Origin: an uncultured Roseicyclus sp.
GTDB taxonomy: Bacteria; Pseudomonadota; Alphaproteobacteria; Rhodobacterales; Rhodobacteraceae
Assembly (NCBI GenBank): GCA_937139335.1
Contig: CAKZPN010000046.1
Span: 124,001 to 188,000 of the forward strand
Length of the DNA stretch: 64,000 bases
Direction of reading: 5' to 3'
In this document: positions 36,238-45,047 of the stretch, one piece after another
Numbering within the stretch: the stretch's first letter is position 1
How the letters are laid out: each line of letters begins with the position of its first letter
Made by a program: the position numbers and the translations under genes
The notes under the pieces: generated by a model
Database searches by the model: none
Seen by the model: only the letters and a program-made list of their open reading frames with translations
Told to the model about the DNA's origin: nothing

Positions 36238-36957
36238 TCACGCCAGTTCGATCGTCACGCGCCGGTTCTGCTTGCCCTTTTTCTCGATTTTGCCGATGGA
36301 AAGCTTGCCGATCTCGCCGGTGCGCGCGACATGCGTTCCGCCGCAGGGTTGCAGGTCGATCTGCGTTTCGCCCGCGCCGATGCGGATCAGCCGGATGCGC
36401 CCGGCGCCGCGCGGCGGCTGGACCGACATGGTCTTCACGAGGCCGGGGTTGGCGTCGAGCTCCGCCTCGGTGATCCAGTCCTCGCTCACCGCGAGGTCGC
36501 GCGTGACCAGCGCGTTCAGCCGCCCCTCGAGCAGCATCTTGTCCTCCAGCGCCTCGGGCATGTCGAAGTCGAGCCGCCCCTTGTCGGCGCCGACCGCCCC
36601 GCCCGTCACAGGCAGCGGGATCACCACCGACAGCAGGTGCAGCGCGGTGTGGATGCGCATGTGGCCATGGCGCCGGTCCCAGTCGAGCCGCTGCCCGATC
36701 TCGGCGCCCACGGGCGGCAGGGTCATCGCCTCCGCCGGGATCAGCACGATCGCGCCGCCCTCGCCCTTCACCGCGGTGGCGATGGGGATGCGCCCACCAT
36801 CCCAGTCGAGCGTGCCGCTGTCGCCCGGCTGCCCGCCGCCGCGCGGGTAGAAGATGGTGCGGTCGAGCACGATGCCGCCCTCTCCGGTCTGGGCCAGGAC
36901 GGTGGCGTTCGCGGATTTGCGGTATGGGTCGGTGAGGTAAAGCGGCTCGGTACTCAT
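36238..36957 (-). CDS. AlaX-type alanyl-tRNA editing protein
   Basis: The 239-residue stand-alone relative of the AlaRS editing domain has the zinc-site pair RIHTALHLL (HxxxH) and CGGTHVARTGEIG (Cys and His), and the glycine-rich FYPRGGGQPGDSG. Such proteins hydrolyse Ser-tRNA(Ala) or Gly-tRNA(Ala); its length suits the AlaX-M type. It is the last gene of the cysK-mscS-alaX run, and its start overlaps the mscS stop (ATGA). The link of a tRNA-editing hydrolase to cysteine synthesis may reflect serine supply, but that is inference. Confidence 0.9.
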   Translation of the reverse strand: MSTEPLYLTDPYRKSANATVLAQTGEGGIVLDRTIFYPRGGGQPGDSGTLDWDGGRIPIATAVKGEGGAIVLIPAEAMTLPPVGAEIGQRLDWDRRHGHMRIHTALHLLSVVIPLPVTGGAVGADKGRLDFDMPEALEDKMLLEGRLNALVTRDLAVSEDWITEAELDANPGLVKTMSVQPPRGAGRIRLIRIGAGETQIDLQPCGGTHVARTGEIGKLSIGKIEKKGKQNRRVTIELA

Positions 36958-39395
36958 GCCGGCTGGTCCTTGTCGGGCGGGGCTGCGGGGGGTGTCTTTG
37001 GCGCTTCGGGCTCGTCTTGCGGCGGGGCGCGCAGCGCCTCGGGGTTGCGGAGCCAGATGTCGCGCTGCGCGAAGGGCACCTCGATGCCTTCCTCGGCAAA
37101 GCGCTCGGCGATCTGGTGATGCACCTCGTTCTTCACGGTCAGAAGCTGGTTCACGTCGCGCAGCATCATGCGCATCCGGAAATCGAGGCTGTCGGCGCCG
37201 AAGCCCAGGAAGTCGATCCCCGGCTCGGGGTATTTCGTCACATGGGGCTGATTGGCGGCGATTTCGCCCAAGATGCGCACGACCCGGCGCGTGTCGGTGC
37301 CGTAGGCCACGCCCACGGTCACCACGGCCCGCCCGATGGTGTTGCCGCGCGTCCAGTTCGTCACCGTGCCCGCGATCAGGTCGGCGTTGGGGACAATCAC
37401 GTCGGTCTTGTCGAAGGTCTCGATCGTGGTGGAGCGCACCGAGATCGACTTGACGATGCCCATGGTCGGCCCAACCTCGATCCAGTCGCCCTCGGAAATC
37501 GGCCTTTCGATCAGCAGGATGATGCCCGACACGAAGTTGTTCACCACGTTCTGCAGGCCGAAACCGATGCCGACCGACAGCGCGCCAAGCACGACGCCGA
37601 GCGCCGTCAGGTCGATGCCCGCCGTGGTAATGGCGATGACGGCGGCCAGCGCGATGCCGACATAGCCGACGCCGGCGGTCACGGCATTGCGCGCGCCAGC
37701 GTCAAGCTTGGTGCGCGGCAGGACAGTGCTGCGAAGCGCACCTTGCAGCAACCGTGTGGCAAACATGCCGATGGCGAACACGAGGATTACCGCCAGCACG
37801 ATGCCGGGCGTGATCCGCGCATCACCGACTTGCAGCCCCGCCGAGAGCCGGTCGTAGAACTCGCCCAGCTGTTCGCTCCGCATGCCCCAGATCAGCGCGA
37901 GCACCGGCAGCACGCCGATGATGAGCAACAGGTTGATCACGACCGGGAGCAGCGCCTCGGAGGCATCCTCGAAGCTCTGGCCGGTGATCAGGCTGTAGAG
38001 ATCGCGGATCGGCGCCTGCAGCGCGATGATGATCCCCAGGATCGCCAGCGTCCCGCCGGTCGGCGTCATGATCGCACCGGCGAGGTTCAGGTACCCCGCC
38101 GCCGCCAGGAGCGGACCGGCGATCGCGATCAGCCGCAGCGCCTGCCCCACCAGCGCGCTGGTGCGGGCGGCAAAGCCGCGCTCCGGGGACTCGTCCTCGC
38201 TCTCGGCCTGCGCGGCGGCCTCGGCCCGGCGCACGCGCTTCATCAGCGACGACAGCCGGTAAAAGCCCCAGGCCAGTCCGATATAGACCGGCAGAACCAG
38301 CACGCCGCGCGCCACCGCCGGCACCGCGTCGAGCGTCGACAGCATTTCGGCCAGTTCGCCGAGGCCGAGGAACAGGCCGATCAGGAACACCGCGCGCCGG
38401 AGCGGCGGGCGCAGGTTCTCGGGCGCACCGAAGGCGGCGGGCATCTCCGGGCTTGAGGGGAACAGTCGGCCCGCGAGCCAGAGCGCCGCGAAGACCGTGA
38501 CAAAGGCGCCGATGATCGCGCCGAGCAGGTCTAGGCCGGTGGTACCGAGGATCTCGACGGTCGCGACCGCCACCCCGATCAGGACCAGGCCGATGATCGG
38601 CAGCAGCACCTGCAGCAGCGAGACCAGGAAGGCCAGCGCGATCCGGCCCCGCCGGGCGCCCACCTGGTTTTGCATCCGGTCGGTCCAGCGACCCACGAAG
38701 TAGCGGCTGCGCGTCAGCAGTGCGAGCCCCACCACCACCAGCACGGCGGCCAGCGGCAAGCGTTCCCAGATCGTCTGGTCGCTGCGAGCAAGCTCCTCAA
38801 GCTGCCCGTCGATCTCGCGGTCGAGCACCATCACGACATCGCCCAGGGCCGCGAGCGCCGGCGGCCAGCTCAACGGGTTCACCGGCGAGGGGTCACGTTC
38901 GAGAAGCGCGCGCGCCTGCCGCTCCGCGAGGATGCCGTCGATTTCCGCGATCAGCCCGTTGGCGCGGTTGAACGCCTCGGTCGCGGTGACGCGGGGCACC
39001 TGAGCCTCGGCCAGTTGCTCGTTCAGCTGCGCGCGCCGCTCGGCGATGGCGGCGGGCTCCGACCCGCCCTCGGCGGGCGCAGCTCCGAGCGCGTTGATCT
39101 GCGCCTGGATCGTGTCGATCCGGGCTGCGTTGGCGTTTTGCGCAGCCAGGAAGCGCGCCCGCCAGCCCGCGAGGTCGGCGCGAATATTCGCGAGGAAGGT
39201 GGTGGAGGCGGAGCCGGCCGCGATCACCGACTCGGCACGCCGCGCATCGGCTTCCCAGGCGGTGTAGTCGATCGCGCTTGTGTCGGCGGCCGGCGTTTGG
39301 GCCGGGGCCTCTTGCGTCTGCGCCCAACCCGGCGCGCCGGTGGAAAGGGCCAACGCAAGCGCCAGCAAGACTGCGGAAAATACTCGGAAAATCAT
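36954..39395 (-). CDS. Large MscS-family mechanosensitive channel
   Basis: The 813-residue protein has a signal peptide (about 1-25), a periplasmic helical domain of about 180 residues (DUF3772-like, predicted coiled coil with IDTIQAQINALG), then about ten membrane segments and an MscS core. Core motifs are LDLTALGVVLGALSVGIGFGLQNVVNNFVSGIILLIERPISEGDWIEVG and the cytoplasmic beta domain IVKSISVRSTTIETFDKTDVIVPN. It would open under membrane tension. It ends in a proline-rich tail. It is coupled by ATGA overlaps to cysK upstream and alaX downstream, so it is part of that transcript. Confidence 0.9.
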   Translation of the reverse strand: MIFRVFSAVLLALALALSTGAPGWAQTQEAPAQTPAADTSAIDYTAWEADARRAESVIAAGSASTTFLANIRADLAGWRARFLAAQNANAARIDTIQAQINALGAAPAEGGSEPAAIAERRAQLNEQLAEAQVPRVTATEAFNRANGLIAEIDGILAERQARALLERDPSPVNPLSWPPALAALGDVVMVLDREIDGQLEELARSDQTIWERLPLAAVLVVVGLALLTRSRYFVGRWTDRMQNQVGARRGRIALAFLVSLLQVLLPIIGLVLIGVAVATVEILGTTGLDLLGAIIGAFVTVFAALWLAGRLFPSSPEMPAAFGAPENLRPPLRRAVFLIGLFLGLGELAEMLSTLDAVPAVARGVLVLPVYIGLAWGFYRLSSLMKRVRRAEAAAQAESEDESPERGFAARTSALVGQALRLIAIAGPLLAAAGYLNLAGAIMTPTGGTLAILGIIIALQAPIRDLYSLITGQSFEDASEALLPVVINLLLIIGVLPVLALIWGMRSEQLGEFYDRLSAGLQVGDARITPGIVLAVILVFAIGMFATRLLQGALRSTVLPRTKLDAGARNAVTAGVGYVGIALAAVIAITTAGIDLTALGVVLGALSVGIGFGLQNVVNNFVSGIILLIERPISEGDWIEVGPTMGIVKSISVRSTTIETFDKTDVIVPNADLIAGTVTNWTRGNTIGRAVVTVGVAYGTDTRRVVRILGEIAANQPHVTKYPEPGIDFLGFGADSLDFRMRMMLRDVNQLLTVKNEVHHQIAERFAEEGIEVPFAQRDIWLRNPEALRAPPQDEPEAPKTPPAAPPDKDQPA

Positions 39396-40420
39396 ACGTC
39401 CTCGAACACTTCGGGGATTTCGGCGGGCGTGCGGGTCAGCCAGACGGGCACGGGAAGGCCCTTTTCCCGAAGGAAGGCGGGATTGAACAGCTTGGACTGG
39501 TAGCGCGTGCCGTAGTCGCAGAGCACGGTGACGATGGTGTGGCCCGGCCCCATCTCGCGCGCCATGCGCACGGCGCCGGCCAGGTTGATGCCCGACGAGC
39601 CGCCAAGGCAAAGCCCCTCTTCGGCCAGCGCGTCGAAGACCAGCGGCAGCGCCTCGGCATCGGGGATCTTGTAGCAGACGTCGGGGGTGAACCCCTCGAG
39701 GTTGGCGGTGATCCGCCCCTGCCCGATACCCTCGGTGATGCTGTCGCCGCCCGCGTCCTGCCCGGTGTAGAGCTTGTAGAGGCCGGAGCCCTCGGGGTCG
39801 GCGAGGCCGATCTTCACACCCTTGGGTTGCAGCGCCATGCCGACACCAGCCAGCGTCCCGCCCGAGCCGACTGCGCAGACGAAGCCGTCGACGCGACCCT
39901 CGGTCTGGTCCCAGATCTCGGGCCCGGTCATCTCGACATGGGCCTGACGGTTGGCGATGTTGTCGAACTGGTTGGCCCAGATCGCGCCGTCGGGCTCGGA
40001 TTGCGCCAGCCGCTCGGCCAAACGGCCGGAATAGCGGACGTAGTTGTTGGGGTTGGAATAGGGCACCGCGGGGACCAGGATCAGCTCGGCCCCGGCAAGC
40101 CGGATCATGTCCTTCTTCTCCTGGCTCTGGGTCTCGGGCATCACGATGACGGTCCGAAAGCCCATCGAAGCGCCAACCAACGCCAGCCCGATCCCGGTGT
40201 TGCCCGCCGTGCCCTCGACGATGGTGCCGCCCGGCCGCAACTGCCCTTTCGCCACGGCATCGCGGATGATGTAGAGCGCCGCGCGGTCCTTGACCGATTG
40301 GCCGGGGTTCATGAACTCCGCCTTGCCGAGGATCGCGCAGCCGGTTTCGTCGGACAGGCGGCGCAGCCGGATCAGGGGCGTGTTGCCGATGGCGGCGGCC
40401 AGGTCGGAATGGATGGTCAT
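39392..40420 (-). CDS. cysK: Cysteine synthase A
   Basis: CysK makes L-cysteine from O-acetylserine and sulfide with PLP. The 342-residue protein starts MTIHSDLAAAIGNTPLIRL and has the PLP lysine in FMNPGQSVKDRAAL, the phosphate loop EGTAGNTGIGLALVG and AVGSGGTLAGVGMALQ. At 342 residues it is longer than the usual 310-320, as in the rhodobacteral CysK associated with tellurite resistance. Upstream on the same strand are trgB and trgA; mscS is coupled downstream by ATGA. Confidence 0.93.
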   Translation of the reverse strand: MTIHSDLAAAIGNTPLIRLRRLSDETGCAILGKAEFMNPGQSVKDRAALYIIRDAVAKGQLRPGGTIVEGTAGNTGIGLALVGASMGFRTVIVMPETQSQEKKDMIRLAGAELILVPAVPYSNPNNYVRYSGRLAERLAQSEPDGAIWANQFDNIANRQAHVEMTGPEIWDQTEGRVDGFVCAVGSGGTLAGVGMALQPKGVKIGLADPEGSGLYKLYTGQDAGGDSITEGIGQGRITANLEGFTPDVCYKIPDAEALPLVFDALAEEGLCLGGSSGINLAGAVRMAREMGPGHTIVTVLCDYGTRYQSKLFNPAFLREKGLPVPVWLTRTPAEIPEVFEDV

Positions 40421-40501
40421 GAGCGTGGGCCTCACCGGGGTGGCGGTTGTCTGAGGCCCTAGGGATAGGGGGGTGCGCGCGAAACCTCAACCCGATCCTA
40501 G

Positions 40502-40522
40502 GGCGGGCGCCTCAGGCCCGCC
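40502..40522 (-). terminator. Hairpin directly after trgB
   Basis: A 7-bp perfect GC stem (GGCGGGC / GCCCGCC, loop 7) begins at the base after the trgB stop codon. There is no U-run, so it may be a weak or Rho-assisted terminator, or a processing/stability element that sets trgB versus cysK levels. Confidence 0.4.
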
Positions 40523-41641
40523 TCACGATCCCGCGCGCAGCCGCTCGCGGTTCAGCATCAGCCACTGGAAGGACAGGACCAGCGGCGCGTTGGCCATGTC
40601 GCCGCCCTCCAGCATCTCGCGGGCAAGCTCGAAGGGCACGAGGTGGGACAGGATATCCTCCCCCTCCGCGTCATGGCCACCGATGCCGGTGATCCCGTCC
40701 GGCAGGTCGGCGATGCCGACGTAGGAGGTGAGCACCTGCGCGATGCCGCCGGGGCTGGGGTAGTAACGCGCGACAGGGTGCAGCGCGCCGAGCGCGAGCC
40801 CCGCCTCCTCCAGCGTCTCGCGGCGGGCGGCGGTCTCGGCCTCCTCGCCCGCGTCGATCATGCCCGCCACGGGTTCGAGCAGCCAGGGGTGCGGGTCGCC
40901 ATGGGCGTAGACGCCAAGGCGGATCTGCTCGATCAGCAAGATGCGGTCGCGGGCCGGGTCATAGGGCAGCACAGTGACTGCGTCTGCCACGCGGAAGACG
41001 GCGCGCTGCTGGATCGGCGATTGGCTGCCATCGAATTGTCGGTGGCGGACGGCGAATTCCTCGACGGTGAAGAATTTCGAGTAGGGAAAGCGGTGGTCGA
41101 CCAGCTCCACCGCGTCGCGGGGCGGGTTCTGGCCGACGCGGCCGGGACGCTGCCAGGTTCCGGCGGACAGATAGGCCTGCGCGCGGGCGGTGATCATCCA
41201 GTAGCGCTGGCCCACCTCCTCCGGCGTGGCGCTCGCGCGCTGGCGCATCACCTCCTCGGCGGCGAGAATGGTGAGATCGGCCCAGTCGCACACCCAGTGC
41301 GCGAGCGACCACGGCCCGTCCGGCGTGCCGGGGCGCTGCGACGGGCGCCAGACGTCCACCACCCGCGCGAGCCCGTCGATCTCGACCGTCACGGGCTCGC
41401 GCGCATAGCCAAAGCACGCCTCGTAGAAATCGAGCCGGGCCAGCGCCTCGCCCGTGACCGAGATCACGCGCCCGTCGGCGCGCGCGCCCGGCCTGTCCAC
41501 CAGCATCGGCCAGCTGTGGCCCGCGACCCGCGCGACCTCGGCCCCCGGCAGGTCGGCAGGCTGCAGGGAAACATCGGCACCCGCCACCGCGCGCAGAAGC
41601 GGCGCGTGGCACAGCGTGCCGAACAGAAAGATTTCGGTCAT
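40523..41641 (-). CDS. trgB: TrgB: gamma-glutamylcyclotransferase-like/Nudix fusion
   Basis: The 372-residue protein has an N-terminal AIG2/GGCT-like domain (MTEIFLFGTLCHAPLLRAVAG ... LDFYEACFGYAREPV, about 1-150), a linker with VDHRFPYSKFFTVEE, and a C-terminal Nudix domain (about 190-345) with the box GMIDAGEEAETAARRETLEEAG. The Nudix part resembles ADP-ribose pyrophosphatases (AVTVLPYDPARDRILLIEQIR). The same fusion is TrgB of Rhodobacter sphaeroides, required with TrgA and CysK for high-level tellurite resistance. It lies 28 bases after trgA. The substrate of the N-terminal domain is unknown. Confidence 0.88.
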   Translation of the reverse strand: MTEIFLFGTLCHAPLLRAVAGADVSLQPADLPGAEVARVAGHSWPMLVDRPGARADGRVISVTGEALARLDFYEACFGYAREPVTVEIDGLARVVDVWRPSQRPGTPDGPWSLAHWVCDWADLTILAAEEVMRQRASATPEEVGQRYWMITARAQAYLSAGTWQRPGRVGQNPPRDAVELVDHRFPYSKFFTVEEFAVRHRQFDGSQSPIQQRAVFRVADAVTVLPYDPARDRILLIEQIRLGVYAHGDPHPWLLEPVAGMIDAGEEAETAARRETLEEAGLALGALHPVARYYPSPGGIAQVLTSYVGIADLPDGITGIGGHDAEGEDILSHLVPFELAREMLEGGDMANAPLVLSFQWLMLNRERLRAGS

Positions 41642-41669
41642 GTAGCCCCTCGGATCGGTGGTCAGGCGC

Positions 41670-42110
41670 TCAAAGCCAGCGCCGCGCCGCCGTCTCGCAC
41701 AGCAGCCCGCCCACGATACCGCCAATCACCAGGACACCCCAGACCGGAACGATCAGGGACTGGAAGAAATATTCGATGAACAGGTCCATTGACGCGAGCA
41801 CGGCCTCGCTGAACCCGTCGTAGCGCAGGTTGGACGAGCGCTCGAACATCGTGCGCAATGCGAAGATCGCCAGCCCGATGATCGCGATCTGGGCCGAGGT
41901 CCGCAGGCCGTTGCCGAACGCCAGACCGTAGCCATGGCCCGCGTTGCGGCCGGCCACCGACCAGCCCTGCCACAGACCGATCATCGCGATGGTCGGCGCG
42001 AAATAGGTCGCCGGCGTGCCCTCGGGCACCGTGGTCAGCGCCTGAACGGCCGCAGCCCACCCCACGCCGAAGAACGTGACCGCGCCCACCAGCTTGGCGG
42101 CGGTGGGCAT
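41670..42110 (-). CDS. trgA: TrgA membrane protein
   Basis: The 146-residue membrane protein starts MPTAAKLVGAVTFFGVGWAAA and has four hydrophobic segments. MPTAAKLVGA and the segment FAPTIAMIGLWQGWSVAGRNAGHGYGLAFGNGL are recognisable TrgA-family features. In Rhodobacter, TrgA is a membrane component of tellurite resistance, of unknown mechanism. I start it at the conserved MPTAAK although the ribosome site is poor; a reading 32 codons longer is not conserved in character. Confidence 0.82.
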   Translation of the reverse strand: MPTAAKLVGAVTFFGVGWAAAVQALTTVPEGTPATYFAPTIAMIGLWQGWSVAGRNAGHGYGLAFGNGLRTSAQIAIIGLAIFALRTMFERSSNLRYDGFSEAVLASMDLFIEYFFQSLIVPVWGVLVIGGIVGGLLCETAARRWL

Positions 42111-42227
42111 GCGGTTCACGGAACGACCGGTGCTTATGTGCGTCGGAAAGAACATGGATGCCATCACACCCGACATTTCTGGCGGCAATGTGGCCAAACC
42201 GGGCAAAGCCGGAGGTATTTCGAGGGA

Positions 42228-43439
42228 CTACGCCGGTCGGGTGACGGTGATCTGCGTCACGTCCGTGTTGCCGAAATGGAAGGTCGCGGCGCAGGCGGTG
42301 AGGTAGAAGTTCCACATCCGCCGGAAGCGGTCGTCGAAGCCGAGTGCCGCCACCTCGTCCCAGCGGTGGTTGAAGGTGTCGTGCCAGCGTCGCAGCGTCT
42401 GGCTGTAGCTGTCTCCGAACTCGATGGAGCGCGCGACGCGCAAGCCAGCCTTTTCCACCTCGGCCCGCAGCACCGAGGGCGCGGGCAGCATGCCGCCCGG
42501 AAAGATGTATTTCTGGATGAAATCGACGCCCTTTCGGTAGACGTGCCAGCGCCGGTCCTGCACCGTGATGATCTGCAGCGTCGCGTTCTTGCCGGGCTTG
42601 AGGTTGTCGCGCAGCGTCCGGAAATAGACCGGCCAGTAGCGCTCGCCCACGGCCTCGAACATCTCGATCGAGGCGATGCCGTCATACTGCCCGCGCTCGT
42701 CGCGGTAATCCTGCAGCTTGATCTCGACCCGGTCCGACAGACCCGCCTGCGCGATGCGGGCGACCGCGTAATCATGCTGCTCGCGGGAAATGGTCAGGCC
42801 GGTGACGCGGAGCCCGCGCTCCTTCGCGGCATATTCCGCGAAGCCGCCCCAGCCGCATCCGATTTCGAGCACGTGATCGCCCGGCTGCGCGCCCATCTGG
42901 TCGACCATGCTGGCGTATTTCGCCACCTGTGCGGCCTCCATCGGCTCCTGCCCGGTCTCGAACAAGGCCGAGGAATAGGTCATCGTCTCGTCGAGCCAGA
43001 GACCGTAGAAGGCGTTGCCGAGGTCGTAATGGTGCGAGATGTTCCGGCGCGCCTGCCGTTTGGAATTGGACTGCAGCCAGAACCGCGTCCGCTCGTAGGC
43101 GCGCACCAGCGCCATGCCGAGAAACCCGTCGTAGACCTCGTCATTGTCGGCATGGACCAGGTCCATGAAGGCCTGCAGGTCGGGCGTAGACCACCATTCG
43201 TCGAGATAGGCCTCGCAGAACCCCAGGTCGCCCTCGCGGATCAGGCGCGCGAAGATGTCGGGGTTGTGGATGCGCAACTCGGCCACCGGGCCAGGGCCAT
43301 GGCCCGCAGCGCGGAACACGCGCCCGTCGGGCAGCACCATGTCGAGCCGCCCGTGTTTCATCCGGTCGGCCGTCTCGAAGACGGTTGTGAAATAGCGGGG
43401 GAGATTTGCCTCTCCCTTCGTGGTGGTTCTGACGTCCAT
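42228..43439 (-). CDS. cfa: Cyclopropane-fatty-acyl-phospholipid synthase
   Basis: The 403-residue enzyme adds a methylene from SAM across double bonds of membrane phospholipid acyl chains. It has an N-terminal lipid-binding region (about 1-125), ISHHYDLGNAFYGLWLDETMTYSSA, the SAM motif VLEIGCGWGGFAEYAA and YDGIASIEMFEAVGERYWPVYF with the active-site glutamate. It is 75 bases downstream of the photolyase gene on the same strand. In R. sphaeroides, cfa-like and photolyase genes belong to the singlet-oxygen (RpoE-ChrR) response; no matching promoter was identified here. Confidence 0.94.
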   Translation of the reverse strand: MDVRTTTKGEANLPRYFTTVFETADRMKHGRLDMVLPDGRVFRAAGHGPGPVAELRIHNPDIFARLIREGDLGFCEAYLDEWWSTPDLQAFMDLVHADNDEVYDGFLGMALVRAYERTRFWLQSNSKRQARRNISHHYDLGNAFYGLWLDETMTYSSALFETGQEPMEAAQVAKYASMVDQMGAQPGDHVLEIGCGWGGFAEYAAKERGLRVTGLTISREQHDYAVARIAQAGLSDRVEIKLQDYRDERGQYDGIASIEMFEAVGERYWPVYFRTLRDNLKPGKNATLQIITVQDRRWHVYRKGVDFIQKYIFPGGMLPAPSVLRAEVEKAGLRVARSIEFGDSYSQTLRRWHDTFNHRWDEVAALGFDDRFRRMWNFYLTACAATFHFGNTDVTQITVTRPA

Positions 43440-43514
43440 CTGGTCCCCTTGTCTGGCCCGGAAATCTGGGCAGAAGCAGCAACGTGTCGCAAGTCCCGAT
43501 TGTTTTCCCGAGGC

Positions 43515-44930
43515 TCAGAATCCCCGGTTTTCGTAGGCGTCGAGCGCCCGTTTGCGCCCCTCGGAGACCGAGACGACGGGCTCCTCCGGGTAGTCATCCC
43601 CGGGCGCCATCCCCCAGCGTCGCGGGATCGCCTCGAAATAGCTCAGCGCCGTTTCGGGCGGCCGATCCGACAGTTCGGCCACCCATCTGCGTCGGTACTG
43701 CCCCTCGGGGTCGAATTTCTCGGCCTGGGTGTCGGGGTTGAAGACGCGGAAATAGGGCGTGGCGTCCGGGCCCGAGCCAGCCGACCATTGCCAGCCCATC
43801 GCGTTCGAGGCCGGGTCCCAGTCAATCAGGCAATCCTCGAACCAGTCCATGCCGATCTTCCAGTGCGTCAGCAAGTGCTTGGTGAGGTAGGAGGCGACGA
43901 GCATCCGCGCGCGGTTGTGCATCCGCCCGGTGACGTACATCTCGCGCATCGCGGCATCGACGGCCTCGATCCCGGTGCGGCCCTGCATCCAGGCCGTCAC
44001 CTCCCTGCGGCGGCGGTCGGTGTTCCAGTCGAAGGCCTGCCATTCCTCGCGCCAGTTGCGGGTGGTGATGTGGGGCGTGTGGTGGATCAGGTGATAGGCG
44101 AAGTCGCGCCAGATCAGCTCCTTCAGGAAGGTCTCGGCGCCGCGCTTGCCGTCCTCCATCGCCCGCCAGCCGGCGTGCCAGCAGGCGCGGGCGGAGATCT
44201 CGCCGTAGGTCAGGTTTTCCGACAGGCCCGAGGTGCCATCCTCCGCCAGCATGTTGCGCGCGTCGGCGTAGTGCTCGACCTTGTGGGCGATGAAGGAGGC
44301 AAGCCGCCCGCGCGCGGCCTCCTCGCCGACGTGGCAATGCGGCAGGACCACCGCCGCGCCCCGGTCCATGGCGGCGCCGAGGCGCCAGTCCGCGATTGCG
44401 TCGCTCGCGGGCCAGACTTTCGGCGCGGGAATGTCGGGGGCCGACAGCGCCGGGGCCACATCGCGGCCGCGCACGGCCTTCCAGAACGGCGTGAAGACCT
44501 TGTAGAAGCCGCCGGTGCCGGTCTCGACCGTCCAGGGTTCGTGCACGACATGGCCGGCGTGGCTGACGGCCTCGATGCCGTCCGCCTTCAGGGAAGATTT
44601 TACCGCCTCGTCGCGTTTGCGGCTGTCGGGGTCGTAGAGCCGGGTCCAGTGCACGGCTGTTGCGCCGGTCTCCGCGATCAGCGCCCTCAGGACGTCCAGA
44701 GCCTTGCCCCTGCGGAAGATGAGCCTGCTGCCCGCCTCCGCCAGCCGCGCGGCAAAGGTCTCCGCCCCCAACCCGAGCCGCCATTTCGGCGCGGCGCCAT
44801 GCGCCTCCACGACCTCGTCGCAGATGAAGACCGGGATCACCGGCGCGCCCGCCTTGCAGGCCGCCACCAGCGCGGGATTGTCCGACAGGCGGAAATCCCG
44901 GCGGGTCCAGTAGATCACGGGGGCGGTCAT
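43515..44930 (-). CDS. phrB: Deoxyribodipyrimidine photolyase
   Basis: The 471-residue photolyase/cryptochrome protein repairs cyclobutane pyrimidine dimers with blue light. It has an N-terminal alpha/beta antenna domain (VIYWTRRDFRLSDNPALVAAC) and a C-terminal FAD domain with TSGLSENLTYGEISARACWH, RRREVTAWMQGRTGIEAVDAAMREM, TGRMHNRARMLVASYLTKHLL and the WDPASNAMGWQWSAGSGPDATPYFRVFNP signature. All FAD-binding motifs are intact. It probably heads a two-gene unit with cfa. Confidence 0.96.
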   Translation of the reverse strand: MTAPVIYWTRRDFRLSDNPALVAACKAGAPVIPVFICDEVVEAHGAAPKWRLGLGAETFAARLAEAGSRLIFRRGKALDVLRALIAETGATAVHWTRLYDPDSRKRDEAVKSSLKADGIEAVSHAGHVVHEPWTVETGTGGFYKVFTPFWKAVRGRDVAPALSAPDIPAPKVWPASDAIADWRLGAAMDRGAAVVLPHCHVGEEAARGRLASFIAHKVEHYADARNMLAEDGTSGLSENLTYGEISARACWHAGWRAMEDGKRGAETFLKELIWRDFAYHLIHHTPHITTRNWREEWQAFDWNTDRRRREVTAWMQGRTGIEAVDAAMREMYVTGRMHNRARMLVASYLTKHLLTHWKIGMDWFEDCLIDWDPASNAMGWQWSAGSGPDATPYFRVFNPDTQAEKFDPEGQYRRRWVAELSDRPPETALSYFEAIPRRWGMAPGDDYPEEPVVSVSEGRKRALDAYENRGF

Positions 44931-45047
44931 CGGGCGGGGCTGCTCATGGTTTTGTGCGCTTTGCGCGAAACTTAGGGCGCAAACGGCCCGGTCAAGCGCG
45001 GCGAGCCGTCATCGTGTCACAAAACCTGCATCGGGGTCGCGCCGTGG

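Noticed and set aside
39396-40490. N-terminal extension of the MscS protein to about 1180 residues
   Set aside because: The extra part is the out-of-frame shadow of cysK. The true start MIFRVF with a signal peptide overlaps the cysK stop.
41934-44975. Open frame of about 1000 codons on the + strand
   Set aside because: Entirely antisense to trgA, cfa and phrB, all of which have complete motifs on the other strand.
44931-45047. RpoE/ChrR-type promoter upstream of phrB
   Set aside because: A TAAG is present on the minus strand, but no TGATC-like -35 lies at the expected distance.
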